Positions 6,427 to 14,048 of a stretch of DNA of 18,969 bases are shown here, one piece after another (position 1 is the first letter of the stretch; each line of letters starts with the position of its first letter). Made by a program: the position numbers and the translations under genes. This stretch comes from an uncultured Oscillibacter sp. (GTDB taxonomy: Bacteria > Bacillota > Clostridia > Oscillospirales > Oscillospiraceae), in assembly GCA_910578935.1 (NCBI GenBank), contig CAJTSM010000032.1:1-18969 (forward strand). The letters are read 5' to 3'. The notes under the pieces were generated by a model, which was given only the letters and a program-made list of their open reading frames with translations, had not been told where the DNA came from and did no database searches.

Positions 6427-7828
6427 TTTGAAGCCTCCTTCTTCTCAATACCACCCAAACGCCGATGCCCAGGTACAGCAGCGGGAACACACCGGTCATG
6501 GCCGCCTTCAGCAGAGAAGCGGTGGAATCGCTGATGGTCAGATAGTTGTAGTTCAAAGACTTGCTGCGGATAGCCATGGCTTCCGTCTCCCCAATTAGAG
6601 AGGACAGAGCGTTCATTCCCAGATTGGCGTTTGCTCCGGAGGAGGTGGCGTTATACATATCCTCCAGGAAGTGGGATGAGGTAAACCATACAATTTTGCC
6701 CTCTCCAGCGGTGTCGATGGAGACGGCCAGTGCAAAGGGTCCGTCAATGTCGCCGTCCTCTTTTTCGTAGCCGGTCATACTGTACCCAGTCAGTTTGCTG
6801 TAAGCGGCATGGGAGGTGGTCAGCAGTTCCGTTACCGTTCCGCCGCTGGCGTTTTCAGTGACCGTCAGGCCCAGAGAGATCGGCATGATGGGATAGTAGC
6901 TCTCGTTGATTAAAGAATCGGTAATGGTGTCGCTGTTTAGATCCGGCAGCAGAGCCACCGGTCCCTGGAAGGAGTAATGCTCCCGGTCCCCTTCCACAAC
7001 AATGCCGTTGTTGGCCTCCACGCCGTAGTCTGCCAGCAGATCATAGAGGTTTTCCAAGATGCCGTCCTCCGCCGGCCCGGCCGCTACAAACAGCTTGCCG
7101 CCGTCCGCCGCATAGTCTGCCAGCAGATCTTTTTCCTCTGAGGAGAGGTCGCTTTCCGGTGCGTGGATCATCACGCAGTCCGCGTCCTCCGGGATGGAGT
7201 CTACGGTCAGCAGGGAGAGAGGCTGCGTTTCCATATTTTCTTTTTCAATCTGTTCCTGGAAAGAGGCCGGGAGATCAGCCTCCCCGTGGCCCTCCAGGAT
7301 GTAGACCTGGGGCAGCTCCTCACGGACCACATAGTCGATAGCGGAGGTGATGGCCCCTTCACCGTCAAAGGATGTGCTATAGGAGTAGGAGTAAATATCC
7401 GCTTCCTGCACATAGATGTCATCGTATCCGATGAACCGGCTGCGATTCCCGCACTCCACAATCAGGCTGTTGTTCCGTACCGTTTCATCCGCGTACTGCT
7501 CCGCAAAGGTTGGGTAGACATCCGGGTTCTTTTTCACCACCTGAATATGGTCGGAGAGGCTGTCGTATTTCCCCAGCAAGTTTTCGACTACCTCGTCCTC
7601 CTGGCCGGACTGTACCACCCAATAGATGGTCACGTCCTGTTCCAAAGCGTTGACTACCACCTTAGTGTTGCTGGTGATGGAGTAGAGCTTGGAGGCGCTG
7701 ATGTCATACTTGGTCACGGCGGCAGGTAAGGCGGAGACGAAGATGTTGGCCACGATCAGAATCGCCAGTACCACAACGGAAATCGTTAGCGAGTAAGAAC
7801 CGCCGCGAAAGGCATTCCGGTTTTTCAT
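6413..7828 (-). CDS. GldG-family ABC transporter auxiliary protein
   Basis: A 471-residue protein with a membrane segment near each end (about residues 12-34 and 440-462) and a large external domain in between. Features of the GldG/ABC auxiliary family are visible: the N-terminal KYDISASKLYSIT motif (lives next to the first helix), VTIYWVVQ, and a central region resembling a glutamine-amidotransferase-like fold with VYILEGHGEADLP and CVMIHAPESDLSSEE. The C-terminus ends in a basic RRRRLQN tail after the second helix, as expected for a cytoplasmic end. The start codon overlaps the stop of the permease gene (TGATG), so translation is probably coupled. It is expected to form a complex with the ABC-2 permease and ATPase. 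In Bacteroidota the relatives serve gliding; that role is not implied here. Confidence 0.85.
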   Translation of the reverse strand: MKNRNAFRGGSYSLTISVVVLAILIVANIFVSALPAAVTKYDISASKLYSITSNTKVVVNALEQDVTIYWVVQSGQEDEVVENLLGKYDSLSDHIQVVKKNPDVYPTFAEQYADETVRNNSLIVECGNRSRFIGYDDIYVQEADIYSYSYSTSFDGEGAITSAIDYVVREELPQVYILEGHGEADLPASFQEQIEKENMETQPLSLLTVDSIPEDADCVMIHAPESDLSSEEKDLLADYAADGGKLFVAAGPAEDGILENLYDLLADYGVEANNGIVVEGDREHYSFQGPVALLPDLNSDTITDSLINESYYPIMPISLGLTVTENASGGTVTELLTTSHAAYSKLTGYSMTGYEKEDGDIDGPFALAVSIDTAGEGKIVWFTSSHFLEDMYNATSSGANANLGMNALSSLIGETEAMAIRSKSLNYNYLTISDSTASLLKAAMTGVFPLLYLGIGVWVVLRRRRLQNEPV

Positions 7829-8688
7829 CAGTTGTACCTCCGTTTCCCCAGCGACTGGATAGACAGGAACAGGAAGAACACGATTACGCTGGCATAGTAG
7901 ACGATAGAGGTCATATCAAAAACACCGTTGACAAAGCCGGTGAAGCGGTCAAACAGGGAGAGCCTGGTCATGACGTTGGGCAGCAGGCCTTCAAATTTTG
8001 TGCCGTCCATAAAACAGGCGGCGGTGGCCGAAATCAAAACAAAGCAGATGCCATAGGCTAGATTTTCGTTTTTCGTTAGATGTTTAATGACCGCGCCTAA
8101 GGCCAGAATCATGACGCAGAGGGCGGCTGCCGAGCCAAACGCAGAGGCGGAGACATACTCCGACAGGCTGACGCTGAAATAGTTGAACAGGATCACTGCG
8201 ATCCCGATTCCGGCGGCGAAACCCTGATTGTCGGTCAGAGAGGAGATAAAGACCCCTAAGGCGATCAACGCCGCACCCATAATGAAGAAAGCCAGCATAG
8301 AGCCATAGGAGGTCAGCAGGTACACATCCCCGAACTGGCTGAAAATCAGGGGATACAGGGCGACGATGCACAGCGGGATCATATAGACCGCCAACAGGGC
8401 CAGATACTTGCCCACAATAACCTGGGTTGTGGTGATGGGCAGGGAGTATAGCAGCTGGTCGGTCTTTTGTTTCCGCTCCTCGGCGATGACCCGCATGGTC
8501 AGGATGGGAACGATCACCGAAAAAATGATGCTGAAATAGCTGAGTGCAAATTCAAAATTACTCACTGCCGCCTCAATATTATAGAGCATAGCGCCAAGCC
8601 CCACCGCCAGAAGCAGGCCTGCCCCGAACACATAAGCGGTCATGGAGTGGAAATAGCTTTTTAGTTCGTGTTTCAGCACAGCGGTCAT
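7828..8688 (-). CDS. ABC-2 type transporter permease (GldF-like)
   Basis: A 286-residue integral membrane protein with six predicted helices. The first follows a short cytoplasmic start (MTAVLKHELKSYFHSMTAYV), as in ABC-2 permeases of the GldF/NosY type. MRVIAEERKQKTDQLLYSLP just after the second helix is the characteristic coupling region facing the ATPase. The start ATG overlaps the stop of the ATPase gene as ATGA, and its own stop overlaps the start of the GldG-like gene. This indicates one transcript with coupled translation. Substrate is unknown. If the upstream ATPase is really broken, this transporter would lack its energy source unless a paralogue supplies it. Confidence 0.88.
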   Translation of the reverse strand: MTAVLKHELKSYFHSMTAYVFGAGLLLAVGLGAMLYNIEAAVSNFEFALSYFSIIFSVIVPILTMRVIAEERKQKTDQLLYSLPITTTQVIVGKYLALLAVYMIPLCIVALYPLIFSQFGDVYLLTSYGSMLAFFIMGAALIALGVFISSLTDNQGFAAGIGIAVILFNYFSVSLSEYVSASAFGSAAALCVMILALGAVIKHLTKNENLAYGICFVLISATAACFMDGTKFEGLLPNVMTRLSLFDRFTGFVNGVFDMTSIVYYASVIVFFLFLSIQSLGKRRYN

Positions 8689-9687
8689 TCTTCTGCCACC
8701 TCGCTTTCCGCAACTTCAGCCTTCCCGGCAGGAGGTTTCAAAGCGCCGTCCTCCGTTTCCGCCAGTTCCAGGAAGATGTCATCCAGATTGGCCTTTTTCA
8801 CCGTCAGCTCCAGTAGCGCCTTTCCACCGGCGGCAAAAGCAGAAAATACAGCGCGGGAAAGGTCATAGACGTTGCTGAGATCCGTTTTGATGTGGGCGGT
8901 CACAAGGCCGGTTTCCACTTCTTCCAGCGCCAGACCTGTGATGTTGTCGATGCCGCCCAGCAGCGCCCGCACCTTCTCCTCGCTGGCATCGGAGGTCAAG
9001 ATTACCTCATTGGGAGAAAGCAGGTGCTTTTCCAGATTCTCCGGGGTATCAAAGGCCGCCAGCTTTCCCTTGGCGATCATGATGATCTGGTCACAGATGG
9101 CCTGCACCTCGGACAAAATGTGGGAGCTGAAAATAACGGTGTGGGTCTGCCCCAGTTCTTTAATCAGGTCCCGGATCTCGATAATCTGGATGGGGTCCAA
9201 GCCCGCGGTCGGCTCGTCCAGGATGATGACCTGAGGACTGCCCAGCAGGGCCTGGGCGATGCCCACCCGCTGCTTATAACCCTTGGACAGCGCCGAGATA
9301 CGGCGGTGAGCCACATCTTCGATTCGGGTCTGCCGGATCACCTCATTGATCTGCCGCTCCAGCCCCGCCCCCCCGCAGACCCTTGGCCTCGCCTACAAAG
9401 CGCAGATACTCCTCCGGCGTCTCATTCATATAGAGCGGAGGCTGTTCCGGGAGATAGCCGATGAGCTTTTTGGCCTTGTCCGGCTGCTCAAAAATATCGT
9501 AGCCGTCAATGCGGACGCTGCCCTCTGTGGCGGACAGACAGCCGGTCATGATGTTCATGGTGGTGGACTTCCCGGCGCCATTCGGCCCCAGAAAGCCGTA
9601 AATTTGGCCATTGCCCACTTGGATGTTCAAATCCGACACCGCTGTATGTTCCCCGTAGTGTTTGGTCAGATGGGAAATTTCAATCAA
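8685..9687 (-). pseudogene. ABC transporter ATP-binding protein (GldA-like), frameshifted
   Basis: Two consecutive frames together make one ABC ATPase of about 333 residues. The first (9687 to 9343) holds Walker A GPNGAGKST at residues 34-42 and the Q-loop Gln82 in GYLPEQPPLY. The second (to 8685) holds the signature LSKGYKQRVG, Walker B VIILDEP, the D-loop AGLD and the H-switch His in FSSHILSE. The frames are joined at a run of seven G (plus-strand C at 9368-9374). Removing one G restores reading as LRGAGLERQINEVIRQT. The start is TTG at 9687 behind AAAGGAGG with 8-nt spacing. The gene leads the operon with the permease, GldG-like and DUF4340 genes. It could be a true inactivation, slippage at the homopolymer, or a sequencing error; everything else is intact, which favours the last two. 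Confidence 0.88.
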
Positions 9688-9719
9688 TGGTGGCCCCTCC
9701 TTTTGGTTAGGATGGGGCC

Positions 9720-9750
9720 ATTATACCGGGTGAACTTAAAAGATAGTTAA
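9720..9750 (-). promoter_or_regulatory. Promoter of the ABC-GldG-DUF4340 operon
   Basis: On the minus strand a perfect TATAAT lies at 9720-9725. A weak TTAACT (4 of 6) lies at 9745-9750, giving a 19-base spacer. The poor -35 suggests an activator is needed; direct repeats overlap it (9730-9759). Confidence 0.55.
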
Positions 9751-9759
9751 AAAGTGAAC
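9730..9759. promoter_or_regulatory. Direct repeats at the operon promoter, OmpR-type spacing
   Basis: TTAAAA occurs at 9736-9741 and 9747-9752, 11 bases apart, the spacing of OmpR/PhoB-family half-sites. GTGAAC also repeats at 9730-9735 and 9754-9759. The repeats overlap the weak -35 of the minus-strand operon. Confidence 0.4.
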
Positions 9760-9829
9760 ATTGGCGATTGACAGATTTCTGAAAGCATTCTACATAGATA
9801 AACATGGCCAAGAGTATTTGAGAAAAATT

Positions 9830-9868
9830 AACAGCAAGCTATTGACATGAGAATAACAGCGTGCTATT
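9830..9868. promoter_or_regulatory. Two MarR-type operators at the marR promoter
   Basis: AACAGCAAGCTATT (9830-9843) and AACAGCGTGCTATT (9855-9868) are near-identical imperfect palindromes (AACAGC-NN-GCTATT) 25 bp apart. They overlap the -35 and the -10, so binding would shut the promoter. Related copies lie ahead of the MATE gene. Confidence 0.65.
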
Positions 9869-9870
9869 AT
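9842..9870 (+). promoter_or_regulatory. sigmaA promoter of the marR-like gene
   Basis: TTGACA at 9842-9847 and TATTAT at 9865-9870 are separated by 17 bases. A strong AAGGAGG follows at 9878-9884. Confidence 0.82.
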
Positions 9871-9892
9871 ATAGCCCAAGGAGGTGGAACCC

Positions 9893-10318
9893 GTGAAAGA
9901 ACGAGTGACCTGCGTGGCGCTGATCAAGCAGATCCATGACGGGCTGGAAAAGCAGGCCAACAACTCCTTGCGTTCCCAAGACCTTACCATGTCCCAAGTC
10001 GGTGTGCTGATTGAGCTCCGCTTTTCGCCGGAAAAACAGATGGCGCTGAAGGAACTGGAGCGGCGGCTCCATGTGGCGCAGTCTACCGCCGCCGGGATTG
10101 TGGCTCGGTTGGAGCAAAAGGGGTTTGTGGAGGGATTCGGAGATGCCAACGACCGCAGGATCAAAATGCTCCGCATTACCCCCGCAGGGGAGGAGTGCTG
10201 CCGGCTTGCAGACCAGCATATGGCGGCATTTGAAGAAAACTTGCTCACTGGCTTGACCGAAGCCGAACGCACGACATTTGTTGCTCTGCTGGAACGGGTA
10301 GCAGGCAACTTGAAATGA
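9893..10318 (+). CDS. MarR family transcriptional regulator
   Basis: A 141-residue MarR-type winged-helix repressor. The DNA-binding part is visible as DLTMSQVGVLIEL, then LKELERRLHVAQSTAAGIVA (helix-turn-helix), then a wing with the family hallmark DANDRRIKMLRITPAG. Flanking helices at both ends would make the dimer interface. The start is GTG at 9893, 8 nt after AAGGAGG; an earlier GTG at 9884 overlaps that ribosome binding site and is rejected. It precedes a MATE efflux gene in the same direction with an 88-bp gap, a classic regulator-pump pairing. Operators with the same motif sit at both promoters, so autoregulation and control of the pump are likely. The ligand is unknown. Confidence 0.92.
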   Translation: MKERVTCVALIKQIHDGLEKQANNSLRSQDLTMSQVGVLIELRFSPEKQMALKELERRLHVAQSTAAGIVARLEQKGFVEGFGDANDRRIKMLRITPAGEECCRLADQHMAAFEENLLTGLTEAERTTFVALLERVAGNLK

Positions 10319-10338
10319 ATGTCCGCCGGTTGACGGGC

Positions 10339-10355
10339 ATTTATTTCAAATAAAT
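10339..10355. repeat. AT-rich palindrome upstream of the MATE gene
   Basis: ATTTATTT and AAATAAAT flank a single C. It lies between marR and the MATE gene, next to the operator-like repeats, and may act as part of the regulatory region. Confidence 0.45.
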
Positions 10356-10356
10356 C

Positions 10357-10381
10357 AACAGCATGGTATTAACAGTAAGCT
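10357..10381. promoter_or_regulatory. MarR-like operators ahead of the MATE gene
   Basis: AACAGCATGGTATT (10357-10370) and AACAGTAAGCT (10371-10381) match the operator motif at the marR promoter with a few changes. They lie 25-50 bases before the MATE start codon, where a repressor would block expression. Confidence 0.55.
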
Positions 10382-10406
10382 GACGATTACATTAAGGAGG
10401 ATTTTT

Positions 10407-11768
10407 ATGAACAACTCGAAAGCGGTGGAACTCTTTGAGAAAGCCCCTGTGTCCCAAGCCGTATTGAAAAACGCCCTGCCCGCCATGGCCGCGATGCTGA
10501 TGGTGCTGATTTACAACCTGGCGGACACGTTCTTTATCGGCCGGACCCATGACGCGCTCCAGGTGGCGGCGGGATCTCTGGCGATGCCCGTATTCCTGAT
10601 GTTCATGGCCGTTGGTACAGTGTTTGGTATGGGCGGCACTTCGGTGATCTCCCGGGCGCTGGGACAGGGCCGGATGGAGTACGCCAAGAAGGTCTGCTCG
10701 TTCTGTATGTGGGGATGCGTCGTAGTCGGCGTAGTCATGTCAGCGCTTTTCCTCATTTTTATGGATGAAATTCTCTCCCTGGTAGGAGCCAGCCCCGACA
10801 CCTGGGACTACGCAAGATCCTATCTTACCATCGTCAGCCTAGGCGGGCCCTTCGTGCTGATCTCCAACTGCTATTCCAATGTGGTTCGTGCCGAGGGCCG
10901 GTCCAGCCAAGCCATGATGGGGCAAATCATAGGTAACTTGCTGAATGTCGTTCTTGACCCGATCATGATACTCGGTTTTGGCTGGAATATCGCAGGCGCG
11001 GCAATCGCGACGGTGATCGGGAATGTGGCCGGTGCGCTCTACTACATCCTCTATTTCGCGGGGGGCAAATCCACCTTGAGCGTCAGCCTGAAGGACTTTA
11101 CGCTGAAAGACCAGGTGTGCAGCGGCGTTCTGGTGATCGGCGTTCCGGCGGCGCTGGGCTCCCTGCTGATGAGCGTCTCCCAGATCATCATCAACAGCCA
11201 GATGACCCGGTACGACGACATGGCCGTGGCCGGGATGGGGGTTGCCATGAAGGTCGTGACGATTACAGGTATGGTCTGCATGGGGCTGGGGCAGGGCGTT
11301 CAGCCGCTGCTGGGCTACTGCGTGGGAGCGAAGCTGTGGGAGCGGTTCAAAAAGGCCCTGCGTTTTTCCCTGGTTTTCGCCCTGGCGCTGGGGGTGGCCC
11401 TGACGGTCATTTGCTACCTGTTTGTCCATCAGATTGTGGGGGCGTTCCTGACGGACGCAAGCGCCTATTCCTACGCCGTGCAATTCTCCTGCATCCTCCT
11501 GACCACAAGCTCTCTGTTCGGCGTGTTCTATGTGCTGATTAACACACTGCAAGCGATGGGTGCCGCCACTCCCGCCCTGGTGATCAATTTGAGCCGTCAG
11601 GGGATCATCTTCATTCCGGCCCTGTTCATTTTGCAGGCGGCGATTGGCATCACCGGCCTTGTGTGGGCGCAGCCGGTGGCGGATATTCTTTCCATCGGTT
11701 TGGCGTTGTTCCTCTATGGCCGGGTTTCCCGGAAGAGGATGACAGAGGGTCAAGAGCAAAAAATTTAA
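10407..11768 (+). CDS. MATE family efflux transporter
   Basis: A 453-residue protein of the usual MATE length with about twelve membrane helices in two homologous halves. It exports drugs or metabolites in exchange for H+ or Na+ across the cytoplasmic membrane. Typical family features are visible in the first half: ALPAMAAMLMVLIYNLADTF, then FIGRTHDALQVAAGSLAMPV, and GMGGTSVISRALGQGR. The second half repeats the pattern with GVPAALGSLLMSVSQIIINS and GLGQGVQPLLGYCVGAK, which resembles MepA-type multidrug pumps. The start follows TAAGGAGG with ideal spacing. It is paired with the upstream MarR regulator through shared operators. The substrate cannot be inferred from sequence. Confidence 0.93.
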   Translation: MNNSKAVELFEKAPVSQAVLKNALPAMAAMLMVLIYNLADTFFIGRTHDALQVAAGSLAMPVFLMFMAVGTVFGMGGTSVISRALGQGRMEYAKKVCSFCMWGCVVVGVVMSALFLIFMDEILSLVGASPDTWDYARSYLTIVSLGGPFVLISNCYSNVVRAEGRSSQAMMGQIIGNLLNVVLDPIMILGFGWNIAGAAIATVIGNVAGALYYILYFAGGKSTLSVSLKDFTLKDQVCSGVLVIGVPAALGSLLMSVSQIIINSQMTRYDDMAVAGMGVAMKVVTITGMVCMGLGQGVQPLLGYCVGAKLWERFKKALRFSLVFALALGVALTVICYLFVHQIVGAFLTDASAYSYAVQFSCILLTTSSLFGVFYVLINTLQAMGAATPALVINLSRQGIIFIPALFILQAAIGITGLVWAQPVADILSIGLALFLYGRVSRKRMTEGQEQKI

Positions 11769-11786
11769 GAAAGTCTCCTTTCTTTT
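11767..11786 (+). terminator. Weak terminator after the MATE gene
   Basis: AAGAAAG (11767-11773) pairs with CTTTCTT (11778-11784) around TCTC, followed by TT. The stem is short and AT-rich, so some read-through into the next operon is possible. Confidence 0.35.
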
Positions 11787-11798
11787 AAGTTGTTTTTG

Positions 11799-11842
11799 AG
11801 TATGGCGTCTATACTGATGGCAAGGCTTCCTTCATAGAAGCC
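11799..11842 (+). promoter_or_regulatory. Possible promoter/leader region of the six-gene operon
   Basis: TATACT at 11810-11815 could be a -10, but no good -35 was found. It is part of a short inverted repeat AGTAT/ATACT (11799-11815). A second hairpin GGCTTC/GAAGCC lies at 11824-11842, just before the AAAGGAGG of the lipoprotein gene. Confidence 0.3.
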
Positions 11843-11863
11843 AACCGAAAGGAGGCGCCTGTG

Positions 11864-12355
11864 ATGTGTACGCAAAGAGTGGGAATCGCGCTGTTGCTGC
11901 TGCTGTTTCTGGCCGGCTGTACCGGCATGGGCACAGCGCCTCTTGAGAAAACAGAGGAAGAAGGGCTTTCTATTGCAGCTTTGTTTCAAACCGAAAACGG
12001 AGACGCGCTCCGTGGCAGCGCCGCCTGTTTCTCCACGGAGGCCGCCAGCGAGCACTGTCAAGTGGACAGTGAAGGGATTGTCAGCGTTTCCGGCCTGCCG
12101 AGAAGCGGCGAACTGCGGCTGACCTTGGTTGACCCGCAGCAAAAAGAGCAGGGCGCTATGACACTTTCCTTTGGCCAGGGAGCTGTGATAGACGCAAGCA
12201 CCGGAGAGAACGGCGTGGGACATTTTACCGTCAGAGATGACACCAGCGAAGTAGCGCTGATTTTTGTTCTGACAGAGGACGGGACGCTGCAATGTACCCT
12301 TTGGCTGGAAGGAACAGTCCCGCCCAATGCGGATTACCCGCAGAAGGGAGCTTGA
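11864..12355 (+). CDS. Small predicted lipoprotein, unknown function
   Basis: A 163-residue protein with a lipoprotein signal peptide: a hydrophobic stretch of leucines followed by the lipobox LAGC, with the lipidated Cys at residue 19. The mature part is short, acidic and rich in predicted beta strands, and has two internal Cys (near residues 51 and 61) that could pair outside the cell. I do not recognise its family; a small beta-sandwich domain is possible. The ATG at 11864 sits 8 nt after AAAGGAGG; a GTG at 11861 directly before it is an alternative. It leads the operon with relQ-like, htrA-like, response regulator and kinase genes. A role as an envelope sensor or sensor modulator is only an inference from that position. 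Confidence 0.78.
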   Translation: MCTQRVGIALLLLLFLAGCTGMGTAPLEKTEEEGLSIAALFQTENGDALRGSAACFSTEAASEHCQVDSEGIVSVSGLPRSGELRLTLVDPQQKEQGAMTLSFGQGAVIDASTGENGVGHFTVRDDTSEVALIFVLTEDGTLQCTLWLEGTVPPNADYPQKGA

Positions 12356-12356
12356 T

Positions 12357-13019
12357 TTGGAAAACTTACCTCTTGAGATCACCAGCGCGGAACGGAATTT
12401 TTATGGAAACCGTCTGATCCTTTTGGAAGGCGTGATTGAGGAATTTCTCTCCTGCCTCCAGATGATCCGCCGCTATCAGACCGGCCGGGGGCGGCGTGAC
12501 CCGATTGCCTCGTTTCAGGCCAGAATTAAAAGTGCGGAAAGCATGAAGGCAAAGCTGAAGCGGCAAAATCTCCCCATCACGGCGGACAGCGCTCTCCAAG
12601 ATGTGTGGGATGCCGCTGGAGTTCGTCTGGTCTGTCCCTTTGTTCAAAACATTGACCAAACGGTCAGCCTTATTCGCCAGATTCTGGGAGTTCAGATTTT
12701 ACGGGAAAAAGATTACATCCGAAATCCGAAGCCCAACGGATACCGCAGCTATCACATGATCCTCTCTCTGCCTTTGCGCTTTTTGGAGAAAGCGCCGGAG
12801 CGTCCGGTCTGGCTGGAAATTCAGCTTCGCACCATCGCTATGGACTGCTGGGCCAGCATTGAGCATCAGCTGAAATATAAACAGGACATTGTAAACCAGG
12901 CGCTGATTGTCCAGGAGCTGAAACGGTGCGCAGATGAAATCGCCTCTACGGACTTGTCTCTACAAACCATTCGGGAGTTGATTGAAACTCCGCCAGAACA
13001 AAAAGGGGCAATTTTGTGA
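12357..13019 (+). CDS. RelQ/YjbM-type small alarmone synthetase
   Basis: A 220-residue protein that is essentially a single RelA/SpoT synthetase domain, lacking the hydrolase and TGS/ACT domains of long Rel. Such enzymes move pyrophosphate from ATP to GDP or GTP to make (p)ppGpp. Motifs, numbered from the TTG start: DAAGVR (85-90), NPKPNGYRS (123-131), EIQLRT (154-159) with the catalytic-type Glu154, and WASIEHQLKYK (165-175). The start is uncertain. TTG at 12357 has AGAAGGGAG 6 nt upstream and begins right after the lipoprotein stop; ATG at 12327 would overlap the lipoprotein gene but has no ribosome binding site. The stop overlaps the next gene's start as GTGA. Finding a synthetase between a lipoprotein and a protease gene is unusual. 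Confidence 0.88.
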   Translation: MENLPLEITSAERNFYGNRLILLEGVIEEFLSCLQMIRRYQTGRGRRDPIASFQARIKSAESMKAKLKRQNLPITADSALQDVWDAAGVRLVCPFVQNIDQTVSLIRQILGVQILREKDYIRNPKPNGYRSYHMILSLPLRFLEKAPERPVWLEIQLRTIAMDCWASIEHQLKYKQDIVNQALIVQELKRCADEIASTDLSLQTIRELIETPPEQKGAIL

Positions 13020-14029
13020 AACATAGAATCCAGAAACAGGCAGTGGTTTTGGCCTGTGCAATCTTGATGTGCATGAGCCTTCTGTGCGGCACTGCGTCCG
13101 CCGCCACCTTGGCAGTTATCGACTTGGCCGGCGTTGTGGATGGCGCGGCTCCCAGCGTTGTGGAGGTTTTTACTGAGACGAAGCAGGTCAGCAGCTGGTT
13201 CCAGGAGTACGTGACAGAGGGGGCTGGGAGCGGGATTGTCTTGTCTGAGGACGGCTATATCGTTACCAATCGTCATGTTATTGATGGAGCCAATACGGTC
13301 AAGGTTCGGCTGAGTGGCGGTCAGACCTATACGGCCGCATTGACCGGCGCGGATGAAAAAACCGACCTGGCGGTCTTGAAAATCAATGCGTCAGGGTTGA
13401 CCGCCGCAAAGCTGGCCGATTCATCAGCTGCGCGGGCCGGCGATTTCGTAATTGCAATCGGCAATCCGTTAGGCGAGTTGGGCGGTACCGTAACCGAAGG
13501 CATTATCAGCGCTAAGGATCGGGAAGTCACCATTGATGGGCGGACCATGACGCTGCTGCAAACGTCGGCGGCGGTCAATCCCGGGAATTCCGGGGGCGGA
13601 CTATTCAACCTTGGCGGAGAATTGGTCGGAGTGGTCAACGCGAAATCCTCTGGTGAGGGCATTGAGGGACTGGCCTTTGCGATCCCGGCGAATACCGTCA
13701 AGGAGATCACTCAGGAATTGATTCAATATGGTTATGTGACCGGGCGTCCGCAGCTTGGCGTCAGCGTGGTCCAGATCACAAGGCCGGGAATGGGGCGGCA
13801 GGCTTACTATTCTGTACCGGGGCTGTATATCACCCAATCTACTGCGGATAACGGGTTGAAAGCTGGAGATCGCATCATCCAGATGGATGGCACAGCCATT
13901 AACAACGCCGCAGATATATCGACCGCTTTGGACCGGCGCAGCGTTGGAGATGTGGTCAAGGTCATCGTATCCCGCAGTGGCGAAGAGACTGCGGTTGATG
14001 TGAAACTTACAGAGCAAAGACCCACATAA
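13016..14029 (+). CDS. HtrA/DegP-like secreted serine protease with PDZ domain
   Basis: A 337-residue trypsin-fold protease. A Sec signal peptide is clear (basic MKHRIQK, a hydrophobic core, and cleavage likely after TASA near residue 29). The catalytic triad is intact: His87 (TNRHV), Asp117 (TDLAV) and Ser192 (NPGNSGGG). One C-terminal PDZ domain follows, with GLKAGDRIIQMDGTAI as its core. The usual Firmicute HtrA has an N-terminal membrane anchor and a long cytoplasmic head; here a cleavable peptide suggests release or surface association. Such proteases degrade or refold damaged envelope proteins. The GTG start overlaps the relQ-like stop (GTGA), so the two are probably translated together. 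The gene is followed after 19 nt by a two-component system, a common arrangement for envelope stress control. Confidence 0.9.
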   Translation: MKHRIQKQAVVLACAILMCMSLLCGTASAATLAVIDLAGVVDGAAPSVVEVFTETKQVSSWFQEYVTEGAGSGIVLSEDGYIVTNRHVIDGANTVKVRLSGGQTYTAALTGADEKTDLAVLKINASGLTAAKLADSSAARAGDFVIAIGNPLGELGGTVTEGIISAKDREVTIDGRTMTLLQTSAAVNPGNSGGGLFNLGGELVGVVNAKSSGEGIEGLAFAIPANTVKEITQELIQYGYVTGRPQLGVSVVQITRPGMGRQAYYSVPGLYITQSTADNGLKAGDRIIQMDGTAINNAADISTALDRRSVGDVVKVIVSRSGEETAVDVKLTEQRPT

Positions 14030-14048
14030 ATACACGGGGGGGTACACT

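Noticed and set aside
9768..9796. Second promoter TTGACA-17-TACATA before marR
   Set aside because: The -10 is poor (3 of 6) and the promoter at 9842-9870 is much better placed.
10839..11759. 306-codon minus-strand frame
   Set aside because: It is the complement of the MATE gene and is rich in His, Gln and Asp as expected for a shadow frame.
11765..12382. 205-codon minus-strand frame over the lipoprotein gene
   Set aside because: The plus-strand frame has a lipobox and strong ribosome binding site; this one has neither.
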